Assembly: GCA_016720855.1 (NCBI GenBank)
Contig: JADKJU010000001.1
Coordinates: forward strand, 861,501 to 925,500
Source of the DNA: Betaproteobacteria bacterium
GTDB lineage: Bacteria > Pseudomonadota > Gammaproteobacteria > Burkholderiales > Usitatibacteraceae
Reading direction: 5' to 3'
DNA: 64,000 nt
Shown: one piece after another, positions 28,986-37,190 of the stretch
Numbering within the stretch: the stretch's first letter is position 1
Layout: every line of letters begins with the position of its first letter
Translations under genes and position numbers: made by a program
Notes under the pieces: model-generated
What the model saw: the letters and a program-made list of their open reading frames with translations, nothing else
Told to the model about the DNA's origin: nothing
Database searches by the model: none

Positions 28986-29410
28986 CAGCGGTCTCTGGCT
29001 CTGAGGTAAGCACCAGCAGCGCCTCTATCGACCGCGGTGAAGTAAGTGGCAGCGGAAAGGTCACACAACCATCGAATGGCCCCGGTCTGATTCTTGCGCT
29101 TGTCCGTCATGCATCGATAAAAGTGTCCGTCGCATTCGGCTTTGATGCTCCCCGTGTTGCATGGGTCGTCATCGCAGCGATCATGGCCCTTGCAGCACTT
29201 CTGAAACGGAAATCAGAACGGATTATCTGGAATGACGTGCTTACCCCAGAAATTGTCGGTTCCACAGTCCTTCAATCCAAAGAAATCAGATCTTCCTAGA
29301 GGGCTGCTGGAACTGTAGTGATAGGTGTTCGCGCCGGTGAGCAATCCCAACGGATCTGACTCGATATACCTCCCTGCTCCCGGGTCGTAATCCCTGAAGT
29401 AGTTGTAATG
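28985..29410 (-). pseudogene. Displaced Rhs C-terminal tip with phospholipase A2-like toxin domain, interrupted by TGA
   Basis: The reading begins abruptly in Rhs core (HYNYFRDYDPGAGRYIESDP, then LGLLTGANTYHYSSSS) with no 5' part of an rhs gene. It passes into a toxin domain: DCGTDNFWGKHVIPDNPF, a TGA at 29213-29215, then FPFQKCCKGHDRCDDDPC and SIKAECDGHFYRCM to a TGA at 28985-28987. CCxxHDxC is the catalytic signature of phospholipase A2, with further cysteines as in that family. The frame is otherwise open for 75 codons beyond the stop, so one substitution (for example GGA to TGA) would explain it. No start codon with a ribosome site fits the tip, which agrees with an orphan, silent Rhs-CT cassette. 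Confidence 0.75.
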
Positions 29411-29420
29411 TTTCGGGACG

Positions 29421-29777
29421 CTAGGCTGCCTGACGCAGAGGCGCCCTAATGATGATCTCATCGTAGGGAGTCCTCACTAATCCCGCGTCGTCGCGCTCCA
29501 GCAGATGTTTCGCCTCCAGCTCAGAAACGTCAGTGTGAACATTTTTGTAATCCCTGCCCAGCGCTTGCGCTAGCCCCCGAATGGACAGCCCTGGATTCTG
29601 AGCTGCATGGCGGAGGAGCTCCATGCGCCTTGGAGAAAGAAGAGCCGTCAGCTCGGCAATAGAGCCCAAGCCGATTGTGGCCTCCACAGCAGCGCCAGCC
29701 GAAGCCTTCTTCCACGCACGGGCAAAGCGCTTCAATGCGTCTTCGGAACTCATTACCTCAACATAAAGCTTCTTCAT
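29421..29777 (-). CDS. Winged-helix DNA-binding protein (COG4190/HVO_A0114-like)
   Basis: The 118-residue protein (start MKKLYVEVMSSEDALKRF) has a C-terminal winged helix: SPRRMELLRHAAQNPGLSI, then RGLAQALGRDYKNVHTDV and a wing with EAKHLLERDDAGLVRTPYDEI. It resembles small regulators that accompany toxin-like partners. The ATG at 29777 is preferred over one ten codons earlier because it overlaps the stop of an upstream frame (ATGA). That upstream partner is truncated, see the next entry. Its stop lies about 10 bases from the edge of the Rhs tip, but it is not obviously part of that module. Confidence 0.65.
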   Translation of the reverse strand: MKKLYVEVMSSEDALKRFARAWKKASAGAAVEATIGLGSIAELTALLSPRRMELLRHAAQNPGLSIRGLAQALGRDYKNVHTDVSELEAKHLLERDDAGLVRTPYDEIIIRAPLRQAA

Positions 29778-29881
29778 TCGCTCCACCTCCATCCAAACTG
29801 CTCGCATTCGAGACGAAAGTCGCTCAATAGCTTTTCCACCGAGGAAAAGTCATAGGCTGTTTGATTCTCCTCGGATCCACA
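29774..29881 (-). pseudogene. 3' remnant of the gene partnered with the winged-helix regulator
   Basis: An open stretch ends ENQTAYDFSSVEKLLSDF and RLECEQFGWRWSE, and its stop overlaps the regulator's ATG (ATGA). In frame upstream there is a stop after 35 codons and no start. It reads like the C-terminal end of a real protein whose 5' part was lost at the ppk1-side border of the patch. I do not recognise the family. The remaining bases up to the ppk1 stop at 29959 hold nothing I can assign. Confidence 0.4.
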
Positions 29882-29958
29882 TCATCACGAACTGCTGCCC
29901 GGCGCGGGTACCTTGATTCGTCGCGGAGAATTGCGACCGCATCAATTGATACAGTCCA

Positions 29959-32055
29959 CTAGGGAGACGCGAGCGCAGCCAGGAGCTCAACCTGCGCGCA
30001 GCGCTTCTTCCCGCGCATGCGCTTCCTGCGCACGTACGTGCCGTCGGCCCCCATCTCCCAGGACTGCGTGTTGTCGTCGAGGTAGGGCTTGAGCCCCTCG
30101 CGCACGATGCGCCGCGCGAGCTTCGGGTCGAACACCGGAAAGGCCAGCTCGATGCGGCGAAAGAAGTTGCGGTCCATCCAGTCCGCGCTCGAAAGCCACA
30201 CCTTCCCGTCCCCGCCATTGGCGAAGCGGAAGACGCGCGTGTGCTCCAGGAAACGCCCGACGATCGAGCGCACGCGGATGTTCTCCGAAAGCTTCGACAC
30301 CCCCGGACGCAGCGCGCACACGCCCCGCACCACGAGATCGACCTTCACGCCCGCCTGGGAAGCCCGGTAGAGCGCCTCGATCACGACCGGCTCGAGGAGC
30401 GAGTTCATCTTGGCGGTGATCGCCGCGGGCTTGCCCGCGCGCGCGTTCTTCGTCTCGTTCTCGATCGCCTCGAGCACGCGCGGGTGCAGCGTGAACGGCG
30501 CCTGCCAGACGTGCCGCAGCTTCGAGGCCTTGCCCAGGCCGGTGAGCTGCTGGAACACCTCGTTCACGTCGGCGCAGATCTCCGCATGGCTGGTGAGAAG
30601 GTCGAAGTCCGTGTAGAGGCGCGCCGTGCGGGGATGGTAGTTGCCGGTGCCCAGGTGCACGTAGCGCATGAGCCGGCCCTCCTCGCGCCGGACCACCAGC
30701 GCCATCTTGGCGTGCGTCTTGAGCCCCACCACGCCGTACACGACCTGCGCCCCCACCTCCTCCAGCCTGGCGGCCCAGTTGATGTTGGCCTCCTCGTCGA
30801 AGCGCGCCATCAGCTCCACCACCACCGTGACTTCCTTGCCTGTGCGGGCCGCGTCGATGAGGGTCTGCATGATCACGGAGTCGGTGCCGGTCCGGTAGAC
30901 GGTCTGCTTGATGGCGACCACCTGCGGGTCGCGCGCCGCCTCGCGGATGAAGTCGATCACCGGCGAGAACGACTGGTACGGCCGGTGCAGCAGGACGTCG
31001 CCTTTCTTCAGGGTCTCGAAGATATCCTTCGATTTCGCCAGGGACTTCGGCAGCCCCGGATGGAAGACCTTGAACTTGAGATCCGGGCGGTCCACCTGGT
31101 CCGGCACGCTCATGAGCCGCACCAGGTTCACCGGCCCGTTGACGCGGTACAGGTCCACGGCATCGAGTCCCAGCTGTTCCAGCAGGAACGAGGCCATTGC
31201 CGGGGTCATCGTGTCGTCCACCTCGAGCCGCACGGCGTCGCCGAGGTGGCGCTGCGGAAGCTCCCCCTGGAGCGCCTTCTTGAGGTCCTTCATCTCCTCC
31301 TCCTCGACGAACAGGTCGGAGTTTCGCGTCACGCGGAACTGGTGGCAGCCCACCACGTTCATGCCGGCGAAGAGCTCGCCCACGTGGGCGTGCAGGACGG
31401 AGGTGAGGAAGATCTGGTCGTGCTCGCCCGTCGCCACGCCCACGGGAAGGCGGATCACGCGCGGCAGCACGCGTGGCACCTGCACGATGGCCACCCGGGA
31501 ATCGCGCCCGAATGCGTCCCGCCCATCGAGCTCCACCGCGAAGTTCAGGCTCTTGTTGAACACGCGCGGGAACGGATGCGAGGGATCGAGCCCGATTGGG
31601 GTGAGGACAGGCATCATCTCGCGGAAGAAGAACTCGCGGACCCAATCCTGCTGGGCCTGCGTCCACTCGCCCCGGCGCAGGAACCGGACACCCGCCACAG
31701 CCAGCGCCGGAAGGATCGTGTCGTTCAGGAGCGAATACTGCCGGTCAACGAGCGCACGGGCGCCTTCGCTCACGCGCGCGAAGATCTCGCGCGGCGTGAG
31801 CCCGTCGGGGTCGACGGAGCCGCCGCCAAGCTTCAGCTGCTCCTTCACGCGCGCCACGCGGATCTCGAAGAACTCGTCCATGTTCGACGAGACGATGCAG
31901 AGGAACTTCAGACGCTCGAGCGCTGGCGTTGCCTTGTCCTCGGCCTGCGCGAGCACGCGCCGGTTGAACTCCAGCGTCTGCAACTCGCGGTTCAGGAAGT
32001 GCTCCGGGGGAAGGAGCGCCCCCCGGCGCGGCTCGACTTTTGGCTTGCTACCCAC
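29959..32055 (-). CDS. ppk1: Polyphosphate kinase 1
   Basis: PPK1 makes inorganic polyphosphate from ATP. The 698-residue protein has the N-terminal domain (LNRELQTLEFNRRVLAQA, SSNMDEFFEIR) and the two phospholipase-D-like catalytic domains. The autophosphorylated histidine region is GLKTHAKMALVVRRE and YVHLGTGNYHPRTARLYTDF. The start is GTG at 32055. It is divergent from ppx with 116 bases between, so synthesis and breakdown of polyphosphate are encoded side by side. Its 3' end borders the low-GC patch and is intact. Confidence 0.95.
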   Translation of the reverse strand: MGSKPKVEPRRGALLPPEHFLNRELQTLEFNRRVLAQAEDKATPALERLKFLCIVSSNMDEFFEIRVARVKEQLKLGGGSVDPDGLTPREIFARVSEGARALVDRQYSLLNDTILPALAVAGVRFLRRGEWTQAQQDWVREFFFREMMPVLTPIGLDPSHPFPRVFNKSLNFAVELDGRDAFGRDSRVAIVQVPRVLPRVIRLPVGVATGEHDQIFLTSVLHAHVGELFAGMNVVGCHQFRVTRNSDLFVEEEEMKDLKKALQGELPQRHLGDAVRLEVDDTMTPAMASFLLEQLGLDAVDLYRVNGPVNLVRLMSVPDQVDRPDLKFKVFHPGLPKSLAKSKDIFETLKKGDVLLHRPYQSFSPVIDFIREAARDPQVVAIKQTVYRTGTDSVIMQTLIDAARTGKEVTVVVELMARFDEEANINWAARLEEVGAQVVYGVVGLKTHAKMALVVRREEGRLMRYVHLGTGNYHPRTARLYTDFDLLTSHAEICADVNEVFQQLTGLGKASKLRHVWQAPFTLHPRVLEAIENETKNARAGKPAAITAKMNSLLEPVVIEALYRASQAGVKVDLVVRGVCALRPGVSKLSENIRVRSIVGRFLEHTRVFRFANGGDGKVWLSSADWMDRNFFRRIELAFPVFDPKLARRIVREGLKPYLDDNTQSWEMGADGTYVRRKRMRGKKRCAQVELLAALASP

Positions 32056-32069
32056 GATTCCAGTACGGT

Positions 32070-32088
32070 TTCATGAACGATTCGTGAA
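32070..32088. promoter_or_regulatory. Candidate Pho-box-like repeat between ppk1 and ppx
   Basis: Two 8-base units, TTCATGAA (32070-32077) and TTCGTGAA (32081-32088), repeat with an 11-base period, the spacing of PhoB half-sites. The bases are not the classical TGTCA, so the identity of the regulator is open. Confidence 0.3.
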
Positions 32089-32171
32089 GGCACGGCGAAG
32101 GCCCTGAGGCCCCGGGAAACTGTGCCATACTGCCCGCGAAATCAAGGGCGCGCACGCCCGCGCATGGCTCC

Positions 32172-33659
32172 ATGGAATATACCACCCTCGCCGCGATCGA
32201 CCTCGGCTCCAACAGCTTCCACCTCGCCATCGGCCGCGTCGTCGACAACCAGATATACCCCCTCGATTCGATCAAGGAAACCGTGCGTCTGGGCGGCGGG
32301 CTCGGCGCAGACAAGCGCATCGACGCCCCGACTCAGGAAAGGGCGCTGGCCGCGCTGCAGCGCTTCTCCGAGCGGCTTGCCGGCATGCCCCGCGAGTCGG
32401 TACGCGTGGTCGGGACCAACGCCTTTCGTGTCGCGAAGAACTCCGCCGAATTCCTGCGTCTGGCCGAAAAAGCGATCGGGTTTCCCATCGAGGTGATCTC
32501 CGGCCGGGAGGAAGCGCGCCTCATCTACTCGGGTGTGGCGCTGTCGCTGCCCCGCAACGATCGCAATCGCCTCGTGGTGGACATCGGCGGCGGTTCCACT
32601 GAATTCATCATCGGCGTGAAGCTCAGGCCCAAGGTGATGGAAAGCCTGTACATGGGCTGTGTGAGCTGGACGCAGCGGTTCTTCCCCGACGGGCGCATCG
32701 ACAAGAAGTCGATGAAGGCCGCCGAGCTCGCCGCGCGGGTGCAGGTGCAGACGATCGTGTCGCGCTTCGAGAAGACGGGCTGGAAGGAGGCGGTGGGTTC
32801 CTCCGGCAGTGTCCGCTCGCTCTCGGAGGTGATGGTCGCTTCGGGCCATGCCGAGAGCGGACTCACCCTCGAGGGCCTCGAGTGGTTGCGCGAAAAGGCC
32901 CTTGCCGCCGGCGATGCCCGCAAGCTGGAGCTGCCGAGCCTTCGCGAGGATCGCCTGCCGGTGTTCGCGGGCGGGCTGGCCATCATGACGGCGATTTTCA
33001 CCGAACTCTCCCTGAAGCGGATGACCCTCGCAGAGGGCGCGCTGCGCCAGGGCGTGCTATGGGACCTGCTGGGGCGCGTGCACCATCGCGACATCCGCGA
33101 AGTGACCGTCGAGCAGTTCGTGCGCCGCTACCACGTTGACCAGGTGCAGTCCCGGCGCGTCGTATCCCTGGCACAGGATTTCTACCGCCAGCTCGAGCCG
33201 GTCCGCGACGACAAGGACGCCACGGCCGGCGTGTTCCTCGACTGGGCGGCCCGCCTGCACGAGATCGGCATCTCCATCGCGCAGGGCGCCTATCACAAGC
33301 ACACCGACTACATCCTCGTCAACGCCGACATGCCCGGCTTCTCGCGGCAGGAGCAGGGCTGGCTTTCCAACCTCGCGCTTGCCCAGCGCGGGCACCTCGT
33401 GAAGATGCGCGAGGCGTTCGAGACCGATTCCGCGCTGGCCACGACGGCCCTGTGCCTGCGGCTCGCGGTGATCTTCTACCGCAGCCGGCGCACGCTGAAA
33501 CTGCCGCGCCTGAGGCTCACGCGCAAGGCCAAATCCTTCCGCCTCGAGGTGGAGGGCGGCTGGCTCGCGGAAAACACGCTCGTGGCCACTGCGCTGGAGA
33601 CCGAGCGCGCCGAATGGGACTCCGTGGGACTCGCCTTCGAATCGGTCGAGCCGTCCTAG
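32172..33659 (+). CDS. ppx: Exopolyphosphatase Ppx/GppA
   Basis: The 495-residue enzyme removes terminal phosphate from polyphosphate, and family members also hydrolyse pppGpp. The ASKHA-fold phosphate motifs are present: AIDLGSNSFHLAIGRV at the N-terminus, RVVGTNAFRVAKNS and DIGGGSTEFI. A C-terminal HD-like helical region follows (DWAARLHEIGISI). It diverges from ppk1. Ppx and GppA cannot be separated by these motifs; the ppk1 neighbour favours Ppx. Confidence 0.93.
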   Translation: MEYTTLAAIDLGSNSFHLAIGRVVDNQIYPLDSIKETVRLGGGLGADKRIDAPTQERALAALQRFSERLAGMPRESVRVVGTNAFRVAKNSAEFLRLAEKAIGFPIEVISGREEARLIYSGVALSLPRNDRNRLVVDIGGGSTEFIIGVKLRPKVMESLYMGCVSWTQRFFPDGRIDKKSMKAAELAARVQVQTIVSRFEKTGWKEAVGSSGSVRSLSEVMVASGHAESGLTLEGLEWLREKALAAGDARKLELPSLREDRLPVFAGGLAIMTAIFTELSLKRMTLAEGALRQGVLWDLLGRVHHRDIREVTVEQFVRRYHVDQVQSRRVVSLAQDFYRQLEPVRDDKDATAGVFLDWAARLHEIGISIAQGAYHKHTDYILVNADMPGFSRQEQGWLSNLALAQRGHLVKMREAFETDSALATTALCLRLAVIFYRSRRTLKLPRLRLTRKAKSFRLEVEGGWLAENTLVATALETERAEWDSVGLAFESVEPS

Positions 33660-33666
33660 ACACGCG

Positions 33667-34677
33667 TCAGTCGGTGGCCGGCAGCGGCGAGGCGCGCCTG
33701 CCCCGCGCGGTGAGCGAGACACCCGCGAGGATGAGGGCAATGCCCGCGACGTGAAACGCCTCGATGCGCTCGCCGAGGAAGATCCACGCGAGCAGGCTTC
33801 CGAAGGCCGGCATCAGGTGGATGAAGATCCCGGCCACGTTCGAACCCACTTCGGCCACGGCGCGGTTCCAGAAGACATAGCCGATGAACGACGGAAAGAT
33901 TCCCACGTAGAGCATCGCGGCCACCGACGCCGGCGTCATGTTCACGCTTCCGCCGAGGAACAGCAGTTCCACCGCGCACAGCGGCGCCAGGAGCAGCACC
34001 CCGACGCAGCCGCAGCACGCAAGGAGCGCGAGGCCGGGCAGCTGCGCCGGCTTCATGCGCAGGAGCACCGTGTACACCGCCCAGAACACCATGCCGACGA
34101 GCAGGATGACGTCGCCGCGGTTGAGCGTGAGGTTCGCGATCACCGCGGGGTTCCCGCGCGTGAGGATCGCCAGCACACCCGCAAGGGAGACGACCACGCC
34201 CAGCGACTGCACGCGCGTGATCGTGTCGCGGTAGATGAGCCAGCCGGTCACGATGATGAGGATGGGGATCGAGCTGTTCAGGATCACACCGTTGGTGGCG
34301 GTCGTGTAATGCAACCCGACGTACGCAAAGGCATTGTGCAGGCCGGTGCCCCAGAAGCCGATCCACGCGATCGCCTTCCAGTGCCGCTTCACCAACGGCC
34401 AGTGCTCGCGGATGAGAGGAAAGGCGAAGGGCATCATCACCGTCACGGCGACCACCCAGCGAATGAACGTGAACGTGAGCGGCGAGATGGTACCGACCAC
34501 CGCCTTGCCGATCACCCAGTTGAGGGACCAGAAGAGCGAGGTGAGCGTGAGCAGGAAGTAGGGCGAGCGAAGCCCGCGCGAGATTGCCTTCGCGGGGACA
34601 GGCTGCCCGCTCGATGGACTGGCGACCGCTCGACGGTTATCTGGCCGTTCGATGCGCAACCTGTCATTTCCTTTCAT
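33667..34677 (-). CDS. DMT superfamily (EamA) transporter
   Basis: This 336-residue inner-membrane protein has about ten hydrophobic helices in two EamA repeats (about 45-170 and 180-320), after a hydrophilic N-terminus of about 38 residues. Typical landmarks are LFWSLNWVIGK near the first helix and IHLMPAFGSLLAWIFLGER near the ninth. Substrates in this family are metabolites or amino acids and cannot be predicted. It converges with ppx and lies 23 bases downstream of the ABC permease on the same strand. Confidence 0.85.
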   Translation of the reverse strand: MKGNDRLRIERPDNRRAVASPSSGQPVPAKAISRGLRSPYFLLTLTSLFWSLNWVIGKAVVGTISPLTFTFIRWVVAVTVMMPFAFPLIREHWPLVKRHWKAIAWIGFWGTGLHNAFAYVGLHYTTATNGVILNSSIPILIIVTGWLIYRDTITRVQSLGVVVSLAGVLAILTRGNPAVIANLTLNRGDVILLVGMVFWAVYTVLLRMKPAQLPGLALLACCGCVGVLLLAPLCAVELLFLGGSVNMTPASVAAMLYVGIFPSFIGYVFWNRAVAEVGSNVAGIFIHLMPAFGSLLAWIFLGERIEAFHVAGIALILAGVSLTARGRRASPLPATD

Positions 34678-34700
34678 TGCCGCCTTGTTCCTCGACCACG

Positions 34701-37190
34701 TCAGGTAACGGCACGAATGGCAGCGAGCGGCGGGGAATCGACGGCGCGGCGCGTGCCGAGCAGGCCTGCGATGGCCACGCCCGCCGTGCCTGCGAGGATG
34801 CCGGCGAACGGCACGACCGCGTTGAATTCGTACGGAACCCCCAGGACCTGATCGGAGAGCACGAAAGCAAGGCCCACGGCCCCGGCCGACGCCACCACCC
34901 CCGCCAGGAGCCCGATCGCGAGAAATTCCGAGAGCTGCGTGAGCACCATCTGCCGGCGGCTCGCGCCCAGCGTGCGCATCACCGCGCCTTCGAAGACGCG
35001 CTCGTCCTGCGTGGAGGTGATGGCGGCGAACAGAACCACCAGCCCGGCGGCGATCGCGAACAGGAACACGAATTCCACCGCGCGCGAGACCTGGTCGGAA
35101 ATGCGCTTGACCTGCCCCATGATCGCCGTGAGGTCGATCACGCTCACGTTCGGGAAGCGATCGACCAGGCGGTTCACCACTTCCTCCCGGCCTGCCGGCA
35201 GGTGAAAGCTCGTGATCCAGCTCGCGGGGTACGCCTCCAGCAGCCCCGGGTTCGCGATCACGAAGAAATTAGCCTTGAAGCTGTCCCACTCCACCTTGCG
35301 CAGGCTCGTGACCTTCGCGCCGAAGCGCGACCCGGCCACGTCCCAGGCGAGCGTGTCGCCGACGCGGATGGACAGCGCCTTCGCGATGCCCTCCTCCACC
35401 GAGAACTGCGGCTCGCCCGCCCCCGGCTGCCACCACGCGCCCGTGACGATCTTGTTGTCGGGTCGCAGCCGCTCGGCCCACGACAGGTTGAACTCGCGGT
35501 CCACCAGGCGCTTGGCGCGCTGGTCGCTGAAGTCCGCCGGCGAAACCGGCCGGTCGTTGATCGCCACCAGCCGCCCGCGCACCATCGGGTAGAGGTCGGG
35601 CGTGGCCAGGCCCAGGCTGGCGAAGTAGTCCTTGACCCGCGGCAACTGGTCGCTCTGGATATTGATCGCGAACCGGTTGGGCATGTCGGCCGGCATGGAT
35701 TTCTGCCACTTCACGATGAGGTCCGTGCGCACCAGCGTGAGGAGGAGCATCGCCATGATGCCCACCCCCAGGGCCATCACCTGCACCAGGCTCGCGCCCG
35801 TGCGCCGGCGCAGGTTGGCGAGCCCGTAGCGCCAGGGGCCCGAGGCACCGGCGCGCACCCTCGAGAGGGCCAGGATGAGCCCGTACCCGGCCAGGGCCGC
35901 CACGCCCAGCGCAATCGCGAACCCGCCGAGGGTCAGGGCGCCGAGCTTCAGGTCGCCCGCTTGCCAGATGATGAGCCCGGAGAGGGCTCCCAGGCCAAGC
36001 GCATAGGCGAAGAGGCTGGAAGGTTCGGCCACCGACAGGTCGTTTCGAAGCACCCGCAGCGTGGACACGTTTCGAAGCCTGAGCAGCGGCGGCACCGTGA
36101 AGCCCAGGACCAGCACGAGGCCGATGACCGCACCCTGCACCGCGGGGCGCGCGCCGGGCGCCGGAAGCGCCACGCTGAAGAAGCCGGAGAGCCAGTACGC
36201 GAGCATCGCCTGCGCGCCAAACCCGGTAACCGTGCCGGCGAGGCAGCCCGCCGCAGCGAGCGCGAGGAACTGCCACGCGTTGATGGCGAAGATGTCGGCC
36301 TGGGCAGCGCCAAGGCAGCGCATCATCGCCGCGCCGTCCGTCTGGCGCAGGGAAAAGCGCCGCGCGGCGAGGGCCACGGCCACGGACGCCAGCACGACGG
36401 ACAGGAGCGAGGCCAGGCCGAGGAAGCGCTGCGCGCGCTCGAGCGAGACGCGCACCTCGCTGCGCGTGTCGCGTACGCCCTCGATGCGCTCTCCCGCGGC
36501 CAGGCGCGGGCGCATCTGCGCGTCGTAGCGCGAGACGGCGGAGGCCTCGCCCGCGATCAGCAGCCGATAGGTGATGCGGCTGCCCACCTGGACGAGCCCG
36601 GTCGACGCAAGATCGGCGTCGTTCATGAGCACGCGCGGGGCGATGCCGAAAAAATCGAGCACGCTGTCGGGTTCCCGCGTGATGACCGCCGCTACCGTGA
36701 GGCTCGCCTCGCCCACGCGGATCGTCTCGCCCACCGCGGCGCCGATGCGCGAGACGAGCGGTGCGCCGACCCAGACCGTGCCCGCCGCGGGCGAACCGGT
36801 TGCCTCCCGGTCGGCCGAAGCTGGCGTGTCCGCCACGCGGATGCGGCCGCGCAGCGGAAAGGACGCGCTGACCGCCTTGATCTCCGAAAGGCTGGTGCCG
36901 GCGGGGCCGGAAACCATGCTCGGGAACGTCGCCGTGCTCGCGATGACCAGCCCGTCGCGGCGGGTGCGCTCCACGAAAGGTGGCGGCACCGGGTGATCCG
37001 CGATCACCACGAGGTCGCCGCCGAGAAGCTCGTTGGCCTGCCGGTCCAGCGCGCCCTGCACACGGTCGGCGAAGAACCCGACCGTGGTCACGCTTGCGAC
37101 CGCGACGAAGAGCGCCGCGGCAAGCACCCTCGCCTCGCCCGCGTGGGCATTGCGGCGGAGCATCTTCATGGCGATGAAGAGGTTGTTCAA
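34701..37190 (-). CDS. ybbP: ABC transporter permease, YbbP/FtsX family
   Basis: The 829-residue permease has the YbbP architecture: an N-terminal helix, an extracytoplasmic domain, a central block of helices (FtsX repeat at about 260-390, further helices to 480), a second extracytoplasmic region and a C-terminal FtsX block. The start is TTG at 37190, overlapping the ATPase stop by four bases. Together with the ATPase and the divergent TesA-like esterase it mirrors the ybbA-ybbP-tesA locus of E. coli, so a role in exporting or handling lipid- or ester-like compounds is possible but unproven. Confidence 0.88.
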   Translation of the reverse strand: MNNLFIAMKMLRRNAHAGEARVLAAALFVAVASVTTVGFFADRVQGALDRQANELLGGDLVVIADHPVPPPFVERTRRDGLVIASTATFPSMVSGPAGTSLSEIKAVSASFPLRGRIRVADTPASADREATGSPAAGTVWVGAPLVSRIGAAVGETIRVGEASLTVAAVITREPDSVLDFFGIAPRVLMNDADLASTGLVQVGSRITYRLLIAGEASAVSRYDAQMRPRLAAGERIEGVRDTRSEVRVSLERAQRFLGLASLLSVVLASVAVALAARRFSLRQTDGAAMMRCLGAAQADIFAINAWQFLALAAAGCLAGTVTGFGAQAMLAYWLSGFFSVALPAPGARPAVQGAVIGLVLVLGFTVPPLLRLRNVSTLRVLRNDLSVAEPSSLFAYALGLGALSGLIIWQAGDLKLGALTLGGFAIALGVAALAGYGLILALSRVRAGASGPWRYGLANLRRRTGASLVQVMALGVGIMAMLLLTLVRTDLIVKWQKSMPADMPNRFAINIQSDQLPRVKDYFASLGLATPDLYPMVRGRLVAINDRPVSPADFSDQRAKRLVDREFNLSWAERLRPDNKIVTGAWWQPGAGEPQFSVEEGIAKALSIRVGDTLAWDVAGSRFGAKVTSLRKVEWDSFKANFFVIANPGLLEAYPASWITSFHLPAGREEVVNRLVDRFPNVSVIDLTAIMGQVKRISDQVSRAVEFVFLFAIAAGLVVLFAAITSTQDERVFEGAVMRTLGASRRQMVLTQLSEFLAIGLLAGVVASAGAVGLAFVLSDQVLGVPYEFNAVVPFAGILAGTAGVAIAGLLGTRRAVDSPPLAAIRAVT

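Noticed and set aside
29213..29215. TGA in the toxin tip as a selenocysteine codon
   Set aside because: The family has no selenocysteine there and no hairpin of the SECIS type is evident; a simple nonsense mutation is more likely.
28934..29299. 121-codon plus-strand open frame in the accessory patch
   Set aside because: It runs antisense to the Rhs tip, whose minus-strand translation shows clear PLA2 and Rhs motifs; the plus translation has none.
28530..29410. Complete rhs gene
   Set aside because: Only two core fragments and one tip are present; no repeats or N-terminal part exist in the window.
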